Assembly: GCA_030682755.1 (NCBI GenBank)
Contig: JAUXNR010000651.1
Span: forward strand, 1-10,905
Length of the DNA: 10,905 bases
Direction: 5' to 3'
Source of the DNA: Flavobacterium sp.
GTDB lineage: Bacteria; Bacteroidota; Bacteroidia; Flavobacteriales; Flavobacteriaceae
Position 1 is the first letter of the stretch, and the number at the start of each line of letters is the position of its first letter. Under the pieces are notes generated by a model. The model was not told the origin of the DNA, searched no databases, and saw only the letters and a list, made by a program, of their open reading frames with translations. Position numbers and translations under genes: made by a program. Shown one piece after another: positions 1-6,312 of this stretch.

Positions 1-353
1 GTGTTTTCAAATTTGAAAGCATGTATGGAACTACCGAGGAAGTTTTCTTCACCAACTGGGATATTGGTGGTGCTTATTGGGAAAAGGACAATGCAGCGGC
101 ACAAAAATCGTATAGCCAATTTAATCCGATTACGATGGTGAACAAATGGGACACTCCTATTTTAGTAATTCAAGGTGGAAAAGATTATCGCGTACCAATT
201 GGTCAAGGACAAGAAGCGTTTCAAGCGGCACAATTGCAAGGAATCAAAAGCCGATTTATACTTTTCCCAGAAGAAAACCACTGGGTTCTTAAACCTCAAA
301 ATGCAATAGTTTGGCAAAGAGAATTTTTTGGATGGTTGAAAGAAACTTTATAA
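1..353 (+). CDS. S9-family serine peptidase (prolyl oligopeptidase type), C-terminal end only
   Basis: This is the last 116 codons of a gene that enters from the left edge; the frame is open from base 3 and the stop is TAA at 351-353. The fragment matches the end of the alpha/beta-hydrolase catalytic domain of S9 peptidases (acylaminoacyl or dipeptidyl peptidase type). Seen directly: GGKDYRVP, which carries the catalytic aspartate (fragment residue 61), and PEENHW, which carries the catalytic histidine (residue 93), followed by the usual terminal helix ending in FFGWLKETL. The nucleophile motif GxSxGG must lie upstream, outside the window. Family members cleave oligopeptides and are often exported, but signal peptide and location cannot be judged here. 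The ATG at base 21 is internal, because the reading frame and family similarity continue before it. A terminator follows directly, so this gene ends its transcription unit. Confidence 0.88.
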   Translation, partial: VFKFESMYGTTEEVFFTNWDIGGAYWEKDNAAAQKSYSQFNPITMVNKWDTPILVIQGGKDYRVPIGQGQEAFQAAQLQGIKSRFILFPEENHWVLKPQNAIVWQREFFGWLKETL

Positions 354-357
354 AATT

Positions 358-384
358 AATCCCGAAGCAATTCGGGATTTTTCA
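358..384 (+). terminator. Rho-independent terminator after the S9 peptidase gene
   Basis: A perfect 9-bp stem (AATCCCGAA at 358-366 with TTCGGGATT at 371-379) closes a GCAA tetraloop and runs into a T-rich tail. It starts 5 bases after the stop codon and faces the preceding gene, so it separates the peptidase from the kinase gene. Confidence 0.9.
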
Positions 385-424
385 TTTTTAACAAATCCTA
401 AAGAAATAAACACTTCATTATTTT

Positions 425-432
425 TATCTTTG
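425..432 (+). promoter_or_regulatory. Bacteroidota-type -7 promoter box for the hybrid kinase gene
   Basis: TATCTTTG matches the Bacteroidota -7 consensus TAnnTTTG exactly. It lies just 3 bases before the ATG at 436, so transcription should begin at or within a few bases of the start codon. I see no convincing -33 TTG box at the usual distance upstream. The box also covers the first bases of a possible TTG start at 430, which argues against that start. Confidence 0.55.
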
Positions 433-435
433 AGA

Positions 436-2841
436 ATGGCTGCAAAATCAAGTTTTATTCCACTCAAAGTCTTTGTAAGTTATTTGCTCATTGCTACCTT
501 AGTGATTGCAGTGGGATTCATGTTGCTAAAAGAAAACAAACTCTTTTCAAATTATGAAAATCAATCGATTGAAGAAAATCAAAAACTCATTCGTTTAGGA
601 ACTTTAATTTCTAAAATTTATGATGTTGATAATCTGGGACGGGTTGCCATTCAAACCAATCTAGAAAATGATTTTGAATTGTATGGCAAAGAAAACATAC
701 TTTTAATCACGGAAATTGATTCCTTCAAACAAAAAATTGATAATGAAAAACAAGTTCACCTCTTGGACAGTTTAATAATTATTCTTCAACAAAAGGTTTC
801 AAACATTGACGAATTAAAAAAAATCAATAAATCACAAAACACTTATTTCCCGATAGAAAATGCATTGAGTGATTTAACCCGAATAGAAGAATCTATGGGT
901 AAAATCACACTGGAAAGCTTAAACATTGATCCGTCAAAACTTACAGCTTACGAGCGAAGAGTTTATCAAGAATATGTAGATTATCTCAACGAAAATGTAC
1001 CTAAAGAATCCGCAAGCACTTTGACTGATAAAGAAATTGACTCCATTTTGGTTTCTTCAAAAAAAATCTTGGAAAATGTTCGTTCAAACAATCAAGCGAA
1101 GACAGCTTCTCAAAAAAACAAAGAAATTGAACTGCTCAGAAAGGATTTGTTTATTTCGCAAAAACTGAATGAAATCCTAGTTGAATTTGAATCAGACGTT
1201 ATCAAAAAAGCCAATTTAAACAATTTATCCAGAGAAAAAGCCCAACAAAAAACGGTATCTATTTTAACTACTGCATCAATTATTGGATTAGTAATGACAG
1301 GTTTGTTTTTTCTATTAATTACGAGCGACTTTCTTAAAAATCAACGCTATAGAAAACAATTGGAAATTGAAAAAAAGAAAACAGAATCACTTTTAACTGC
1401 AAGAGAACAATTGATTGCAACAGTAAGTCATGATTTAAAAACGCCATTAAATACCATTCAGGGATTCAGCGAATTAATCAGCCTTGGCGGTGTTTCTGAA
1501 AAACAGGAATATTATCTCTCAAACATTAAAAGCTCTTCCATTTACATTAACCAATTGGTGAATGATTTATTGGATTTTTCTAAAATTGAAGCCGGTAAAA
1601 TTCAATTGGAAAACACGGTTTTTGAATTAGACAAATTGATTATTGAAGTGGCAGAAAGCATCCAATCTTTATACCAGTCTAAACCCATTTCATTACAATT
1701 TGAATTAGATGCAATTGCCAATTTATCAATAGAAAACGATGCCTTACGCTTCAGACAAATTTTGAGCAACCTCATCGGTAACGCCTATAAATTTACCGAA
1801 AAAGGGTTTATAAAAATCACGGCAACTTACAATCAAAATCAATTAACCATTGAGGTTCAAGACAGCGGCATTGGAATAGAAGACAGCAAATTAAATTTAA
1901 TTTTTAATGAATTTACACAAGCCGACAAATCCATTGAAAAAAAATATGGAGGAACCGGATTAGGATTAACCATCTGCAAAAAATTAGCTGAAATTTTACA
2001 TGGAAATTTAACCGTTACAAGCGAAGTAAACAAAGGAAGTACTTTTACGTTGACATTACCTACCAAAATGATTGAAACAAAAAAAGAGACTCCCGTTTTT
2101 TCTGACGAAAAATTTTCTATTGCTGTAGTTGATGATGATAGTTCACTTTTGCAACTGACTACAGAATTTTTAAAGATTTACCATTTCAACGTTAGCCCTT
2201 TTGAAGATCCTGATAAACTCATTGCAACATTAAAAACCGAAACTTTTGATGCCGTTATTACTGATATTCAAATGCCAAAAATGAGTGGTTTTGAATTGAT
2301 TCATCAAATTCCAAAACAAATTCCGGTTATAGCCATTACCGGTCAAAGAGACTTGGAAAAACACATTTATACTGAAAAAGGTTTTGCTGCTGTATTACAC
2401 AAACCATATCAATCTGCGGAGCTATTGCGTGTTTTGAGCAATGTGTTAAAAGTAAATATTGTTGTTAAGGCAGATTCCGAAAAAGAAACTGAAATAGTCA
2501 CAAAAGAATACAATCTGAAAAACTTAAGAACCATGTTAGATGATGATGCTGACGCAATAAAAGAAGTTTTAAAAGCATTTATAGAAAATACACTGTCAAA
2601 TCTAACTGTTGTTGAAGAAGCAATTGATGCGAATGATAAAAAAACAATAGCTGCTATTTCGCACCGAATGATTCCTATGATGAATCAATTGGAAGCAAAA
2701 GAAATTGTTCCATCACTTCAACAATTGGAAGAATGTGAAAAATTTCTTTTATCGACAGATGAAATGAAAACAATTTTTATTGATGCAAAGGAAAAATCAA
2801 CACAATTAGTTGCTCTTTTACAAAAAGAATTACTCCTCTAA
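436..2841 (+). CDS. Membrane-bound hybrid histidine kinase with receiver and HPt domains
   Basis: An 801-residue sensor kinase that autophosphorylates and passes phosphate through an internal relay. Transmembrane helices are at about 12-31 and 274-296, enclosing a mostly helical extracytoplasmic sensor region of about 240 residues that I cannot assign to a known ligand domain. Next come a short coiled coil (about 300-325), HisKA with phospho-acceptor H332 in SHDLKTP, and HATPase_c with N box N449, G1 DSGIGI (476-481) and G2 GGTGLGL (505-511). The receiver domain follows, with DDD at 566-568, phospho-acceptor D610 and K656. A C-terminal HPt domain has H743 in SHRMIPMM. All residues for a His-Asp-His relay are present. 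ATG 436 is preferred over TTG 430, which lies in the promoter box. No ribosome binding site is visible. The gene converges on and overlaps the regulator gene by 12 bp, making that regulator the obvious partner; this pairing is an inference. Confidence 0.93.
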   Translation: MAAKSSFIPLKVFVSYLLIATLVIAVGFMLLKENKLFSNYENQSIEENQKLIRLGTLISKIYDVDNLGRVAIQTNLENDFELYGKENILLITEIDSFKQKIDNEKQVHLLDSLIIILQQKVSNIDELKKINKSQNTYFPIENALSDLTRIEESMGKITLESLNIDPSKLTAYERRVYQEYVDYLNENVPKESASTLTDKEIDSILVSSKKILENVRSNNQAKTASQKNKEIELLRKDLFISQKLNEILVEFESDVIKKANLNNLSREKAQQKTVSILTTASIIGLVMTGLFFLLITSDFLKNQRYRKQLEIEKKKTESLLTAREQLIATVSHDLKTPLNTIQGFSELISLGGVSEKQEYYLSNIKSSSIYINQLVNDLLDFSKIEAGKIQLENTVFELDKLIIEVAESIQSLYQSKPISLQFELDAIANLSIENDALRFRQILSNLIGNAYKFTEKGFIKITATYNQNQLTIEVQDSGIGIEDSKLNLIFNEFTQADKSIEKKYGGTGLGLTICKKLAEILHGNLTVTSEVNKGSTFTLTLPTKMIETKKETPVFSDEKFSIAVVDDDSSLLQLTTEFLKIYHFNVSPFEDPDKLIATLKTETFDAVITDIQMPKMSGFELIHQIPKQIPVIAITGQRDLEKHIYTEKGFAAVLHKPYQSAELLRVLSNVLKVNIVVKADSEKETEIVTKEYNLKNLRTMLDDDADAIKEVLKAFIENTLSNLTVVEEAIDANDKKTIAAISHRMIPMMNQLEAKEIVPSLQQLEECEKFLLSTDEMKTIFIDAKEKSTQLVALLQKELLL

Positions 2842-4164
2842 TTGGTATAATTTTAATTTATTGTACAACGTTTTTCTGTTTATTTCAAGCATTTTTGCCG
2901 CTTCAGATTTATTTCCGTTACACAAATGAAGAGCTTTAATAATCATTTCTTTCTCGTTACTGGATTTTGAAAAAACTGATTTAGATTGGTTCTCTTCTTC
3001 AAAAAAGTCAGGTGGAATTACTTCTTTTTCAATTAAACTTCCTTGTGTTAACAAAGTTGAACGTCTTATGATATTTTGTAATTCTCTTAAATTTCCGGGC
3101 CATGAATAGGCTTGAAAAATCCGAATTACTTCCGGAGAAAACCCTAAAACATTTTTATTCAATTGCTCATTGGCTTTTTCCAGAAAGAAATCGGCATACA
3201 TTAACAAGTCTTGCTTCCGTTCGTTTAAAGTTGGCACAACGATGGAGAATTCATTTAATCTGTGGTATAAATCCTCTCGGAAAGTTCCATTTTTAACCGC
3301 TTCTTTTAAGTCTTCGTTTGTAGCTGCTATTACGCGGATGTCAACATCAACTTCTGTGCTACTTCCAATCTTTTTAATTTTTCGTTCCTGCAAAGCACGC
3401 AATAACTGAATTTGATTTTCATAAGATAAATTTCCCACTTCATCCAAAAATAAAGTCCCACCATTAGCCGATTCAAAATGACCTATTTTGTCTGTCACTG
3501 CTCCGGTAAATGAACCTTTTAAATGACCAAAAAATTCACTGGTAGCCAATTCTTTCGGGATAGCACCGCAATCTACGGCAATAAAAGGAGCCGCATTTCG
3601 ATGACTGAGTTTATGAATTTCTTTGGCCACAACTTCTTTCCCAGTTCCACTGTCACCAATAATTAAGACCGATAAATTTGTAGGACTCACCAATTGAATG
3701 TGGCTGTTCATCTCTTTTGAAACAGCACTGATTCCAACTACAAAATCTGAAGTGGTAACTGCTTTTTTTTGAGTTGTTGTTTTTAATGAAGTAGAATTTT
3801 CTTCTTTTTTAGACAATGCATTTGACAAAACCAACAAAACTTCTTCCGGAACAAACGGTTTAGAAATATAATCTGAAGCTCCTTTTTTCATTGCTTTCAC
3901 TGCTGTACTTACATCAGCATAACCTGTCATCAATACCACAGGAATATCGGGGGAGTTTGATTTTAATTCGCTCATTAGTTCAATTCCGTCGCTATCCGGC
4001 AAACGCAAATCACACATAATTAAATCAAAATCAGATTCTTTTACAACATTTTTTGCTTCTGAAGCAGAATAAGCGGTTGATACTACATAACTATTCCTAG
4101 AGAGAAAATTACTCACCATTTTACAAAAGGCAATATCATCTTCTATCAATAAAATCTTCTTCAT
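2830..4164 (-). CDS. NtrC-family sigma-54-dependent response regulator
   Basis: A 444-residue activator with the complete NtrC layout. The receiver domain (about 1-120) has acidic pocket E8 D9 D10, phospho-acceptor D52 and K102. The AAA+ domain (about 143-375) has Walker A GDSGTGKE (170-177), the sigma-54 contact loop as GSFTGA (217-222, usual form GAFTGA), Walker B GGTLFLDE (235-242), the arginine region FREDLYHRL (295-303) and WPGNLREL (355-362). A Fis-type helix-turn-helix occupies about 405-440. The family binds upstream enhancers and hydrolyses ATP to open sigma-54 promoters. The gene converges on the hybrid kinase gene, overlapping its last 12 bases, with no terminator between them. Upstream, a terminator separates it from the glycosyltransferase gene, so it needs its own promoter, which I could not place with confidence. 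A sigma-54 promoter in front of the glycosyltransferase makes that gene a likely target. Confidence 0.95.
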   Translation of the reverse strand: MKKILLIEDDIAFCKMVSNFLSRNSYVVSTAYSASEAKNVVKESDFDLIMCDLRLPDSDGIELMSELKSNSPDIPVVLMTGYADVSTAVKAMKKGASDYISKPFVPEEVLLVLSNALSKKEENSTSLKTTTQKKAVTTSDFVVGISAVSKEMNSHIQLVSPTNLSVLIIGDSGTGKEVVAKEIHKLSHRNAAPFIAVDCGAIPKELATSEFFGHLKGSFTGAVTDKIGHFESANGGTLFLDEVGNLSYENQIQLLRALQERKIKKIGSSTEVDVDIRVIAATNEDLKEAVKNGTFREDLYHRLNEFSIVVPTLNERKQDLLMYADFFLEKANEQLNKNVLGFSPEVIRIFQAYSWPGNLRELQNIIRRSTLLTQGSLIEKEVIPPDFFEEENQSKSVFSKSSNEKEMIIKALHLCNGNKSEAAKMLEINRKTLYNKLKLYQLEE

Positions 4165-4234
4165 TCGTTGAGCTTAGGTTTTAGCTAAAATAAGTGATTC
4201 TATTGATATTTTTCTTAAAAATTGTTTAAATAAA

Positions 4235-4261
4235 AAAAGAGGTCACCCCGAGACCTCTTTT
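4235..4261 (-). terminator. Rho-independent terminator after the glycosyltransferase gene
   Basis: A perfect 10-bp stem (AAAAGAGGTC at 4235-4244 with GACCTCTTTT at 4252-4261) closes a 7-base loop. Read on the minus strand the hairpin ends in a run of seven T, whereas the plus-strand tail is only four T, so it mainly stops transcription coming from the glycosyltransferase gene about 100 bp upstream. It isolates that gene from the response regulator gene. Confidence 0.85.
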
Positions 4262-4267
4262 AATGCG

Positions 4268-4292
4268 GATAAATTTAATTTGAAAATTTATC
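4268..4292. repeat. AT-rich inverted repeat between glycosyltransferase stop and terminator
   Basis: GATAAATTT (4268-4276) and AAATTTATC (4284-4292) form a perfect 9-bp inverted repeat around a 7-base loop. It has only one G:C pair, so it is weak as a hairpin, and it has no clear T tail. It may add to mRNA 3'-end structure or be an accident of A/T richness. Confidence 0.35.
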
Positions 4293-4358
4293 TCAAAATA
4301 CATAATAAACAAAATTTTAATTATTCAATAAGCAATAAAAATGGATGCCTAATTTGAA

Positions 4359-5873
4359 TTATTTTATTGGCAAATCTCTGGTCAACCAACCACTTTTAGC
4401 CGCTGTGGCAATGGCATATGGTGTTATCCAAAAAAGGCCAAAGGTGTATAAAATACTGTAAGTATAAGCCCAAATGGATTCAGATAAGTTGTATCTTTTT
4501 GCATAAAACAACACCGGAAAAGACGATATAATTAAAATACTCGCTAATGTTGAACTTAAAAACAATATCGGATGTGTCACGACGAAAAACAACATGAACA
4601 ACAAAAACGGATAGGTCATGATGATATTCAGTGATTGATTTAGGAATAAAAGTCTTGCTCCGGCTTTTGATTCTTTTCTAAAATTAGAAAAAACATATTT
4701 AGCCATCATGATGTTTTCACGAACATTACTTCTACCCCAACGGATAAACATTTTATATAAACCTTTATATTGTTCTGGTACATTTGTTAACACATGTGCA
4801 TTTCTCTGGAATAAAACATGGTGTCCTTGTTTTAAAATCATGTTTGTCATGGCTCGGTCTTCACCAATATCTGAAGGCTGACCCATAAAGGTTTGGTTAA
4901 TCCATTCCGGCAGGCAATTAAAAACCGCGTCTCTTCTGTAAGCCGCTAAAGCTCCCGGAGTACAAAGCACAGAACCCAACATGCTTTCTGCGGCACGAAC
5001 AAATTCAAAACTCATCACAAAACTCACGTTTAGCATTTTAGGCAACATGGCTTTTTCATTATTCAAAACCCTAACATTTCCGGCAACAGCCCCACAATTT
5101 TCATTCGTTACAAATGGACTTACCAAATTTCGTAAGGTATCTTTTTTCACAATGGAATCACTATCAATGGTTACAAAAACATCACCGGTTCCAAGATTGA
5201 AGCCACGGTAAAGAGCATGACGTTTTCCTTTATTTTCAGGCTGTTGAAAAATTGTTAATCGATCACCCAATAGCAATTTGGCTTGTTGCATCCAATACCA
5301 AGTGTCATCTTTACTTCCGTCATCAATCGCTAATAATTGTAGTTTTTCCGCAGGATAATCGCTATTTGCAATGCTTTTTAATGTTTCCCAAACCAATTTT
5401 CCCTCATTATATGCTGGAACAATTATCGTACACGTTGGTAATTCTTCATCTGAAACCGATTCAATGGATTTATACCGAAAATATAAGTAAACTTTAAATA
5501 GAAAAAAGCAAATTTTATAAGCCACCAGAGTGATTGACAATACTAAAAAAGCCATGCCAAAAGTAGAATTCATTCGTTCTAAATTGAACTGTTCAAAACT
5601 TGGTTGTAATTCATATACCAAAAAAGCCGCACCAATCATAACTAAAAATGTACTGATTAATACAACCCCATTTAGTGAACCAACTTTAGGCTGATTGGTT
5701 TTCGAAAACAAGTTGCTTATATAATCCTGAATCTTAAAATATCCAATGGAAACAATCTGGTGTAAAGATTTGCTGTAAACAGGTAAAATAAAGCTGTATA
5801 AGTTTTGATCATGAATTCCTTTCTCTTTTTGAGAAGAGTAAGATTGGGTTGAATTTAAATTTTGGCTTTCCAT
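4359..5873 (-). CDS. Membrane family 2 glycosyltransferase, hyaluronan/chitin/cellulose synthase-like
   Basis: A 504-residue inner-membrane glycosyltransferase, probably polymerising a sugar nucleotide into a surface or exported polysaccharide. Two transmembrane segments (about 68-88 and 106-130) precede a cytoplasmic GT-A domain, and three follow (about 413-436, 440-457, 468-490). Visible GT2 motifs: IVPAYNEG (151-158), DDGSKDDT (184-191), the metal/nucleotide site DSD (237-239), CTPGALAAYRR (304-314), and GEDR (337-340) with D339 as the likely catalytic base. The segment VPEQYKG..K.FIRWGRS..RE (365-386) aligns with the hyaluronan-synthase-type acceptor motif, but the usual Q of QxxRW is M375. 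The first 60 or so residues are polar and unrecognised. The start ATG lacks a Shine-Dalgarno sequence. The gene is monocistronic: its own terminator follows, and a sigma-54-type promoter about 90 bp upstream suggests control by the adjacent NtrC-type regulator. The sugar substrate cannot be told from the sequence. Confidence 0.88.
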   Translation of the reverse strand: MESQNLNSTQSYSSQKEKGIHDQNLYSFILPVYSKSLHQIVSIGYFKIQDYISNLFSKTNQPKVGSLNGVVLISTFLVMIGAAFLVYELQPSFEQFNLERMNSTFGMAFLVLSITLVAYKICFFLFKVYLYFRYKSIESVSDEELPTCTIIVPAYNEGKLVWETLKSIANSDYPAEKLQLLAIDDGSKDDTWYWMQQAKLLLGDRLTIFQQPENKGKRHALYRGFNLGTGDVFVTIDSDSIVKKDTLRNLVSPFVTNENCGAVAGNVRVLNNEKAMLPKMLNVSFVMSFEFVRAAESMLGSVLCTPGALAAYRRDAVFNCLPEWINQTFMGQPSDIGEDRAMTNMILKQGHHVLFQRNAHVLTNVPEQYKGLYKMFIRWGRSNVRENIMMAKYVFSNFRKESKAGARLLFLNQSLNIIMTYPFLLFMLFFVVTHPILFLSSTLASILIISSFPVLFYAKRYNLSESIWAYTYSILYTFGLFWITPYAIATAAKSGWLTRDLPIK

Positions 5874-5963
5874 TTTTATTTTAATTTGGTAGTTGACATT
5901 CTTTAATTATTTATGAAATTCAACAATTGAAACTTTGTTCAATAAGAATTTACACCAAAACCC

Positions 5964-5979
5964 AAGCAAGTCACGTGCC
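5964..5979 (-). promoter_or_regulatory. Sigma-54 (-24/-12) promoter for the glycosyltransferase gene
   Basis: Read on the minus strand the site is GGCAC-GTGAC-TTGCTT. Compared with the sigma-54 consensus TGGCAC-N5-TTGC it matches every fixed base except the first T (G at 5980). The -24 GG is at 5979-5978 and the -12 GC at 5967-5966, with exactly ten bases between. The predicted start of transcription is near 5954, leaving a leader of about 80 bases before the ATG at 5873. The encoded NtrC-type activator nearby supports a functional reading. Confidence 0.72.
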
Positions 5980-6263
5980 CATAATTTAAAATATTGATTT
6001 ACAAATACATAGATATTTTTAATTTTTGCTAAATTGTGTATATTTTACCCAAATTAAAATCACATTACACAGTTAGGATTGTATAATAAATTTTTTAATT
6101 TGTACTCTTTATACCACTTAAAATTAGCTTTATTAGTTGTTACTCCTACTTGAACTTTAGCCACAGCATAGTTCCTCTAAAAACTTGATGAGTTTGACAA
6201 GTCGTGATTTTTTTATGAGATGTTTGATATGTTAATATTAAACTGAAAATAAAATTTAACAAC

Positions 6264-6296
6264 TTGAGATAAGACTTCTTTTTTATTATATTTTTG
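6264..6296 (+). promoter_or_regulatory. Bacteroidota-type promoter for the methyltransferase cassette
   Basis: A -7 box TATTTTTG (6289-6296) matches TAnnTTTG, with a TTG at 6264-6266 as a candidate -33 element 22 bases upstream. Transcription would start at about 6300-6303, giving a leader of only about ten bases. That leader carries GGGG at 6303-6306, six bases before the ATG, a purine-rich stretch that could act as a ribosome binding site. Confidence 0.5.
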
Positions 6297-6312
6297 TAAA
6301 AAGGGGAATAAA

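Larger units (their letters stand above)
5874..6312. other. Intergenic region between divergent glycosyltransferase and methyltransferase genes
   Basis: About 440 bp without a supported gene. It holds the glycosyltransferase leader and sigma-54 promoter (left part) and the methyltransferase promoter (right end). Between them lies very AT-rich DNA with two loose dyads: TGTGTA (6035-6040) with TACACA (6066-6071), and ACTTG (6183-6187) with CAAGT (6198-6202). These lie roughly 80-250 bp upstream of the predicted sigma-54 start, where enhancer sites for an NtrC-type activator would be expected, but neither is strong enough to call. The segment may also include the left junction of the restriction-type cassette. 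Confidence 0.6.

Noticed and set aside
430..435. TTG at 430 as the start of the hybrid kinase
   Set aside because: It overlaps the -7 promoter box and an ATG lies two codons downstream.
1857..2066. Open frame on the minus strand inside the kinase gene
   Set aside because: It lies opposite the well-conserved HATPase domain and shows no protein-like features of its own.
3102..3409. Two overlapping plus-strand open frames inside the response regulator gene
   Set aside because: They are shadows of the conserved AAA+ coding sequence on the other strand, without promoter or recognisable product.
4185..4192. TATTTTAG on the minus strand 20 bases upstream of the response regulator start, resembling the -7 box
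   Set aside because: It differs from TAnnTTTG at one key position and has no -33 TTG at the right distance, so it is too weak to call as the regulator promoter.
4981..5497. Two plus-strand open frames inside the glycosyltransferase gene
   Set aside because: They are antisense to the conserved GT2 catalytic domain and have no independent support.
5972..5977. CACGTG palindrome as an independent regulator site
   Set aside because: It falls within the sigma-54 promoter and is better explained as part of it.
6060..6176. A 38-codon open stretch on the minus strand in the intergenic gap that reads like protein, possibly a gene remnant
   Set aside because: It has no ATG, no recognisable similarity and is short enough to be chance.
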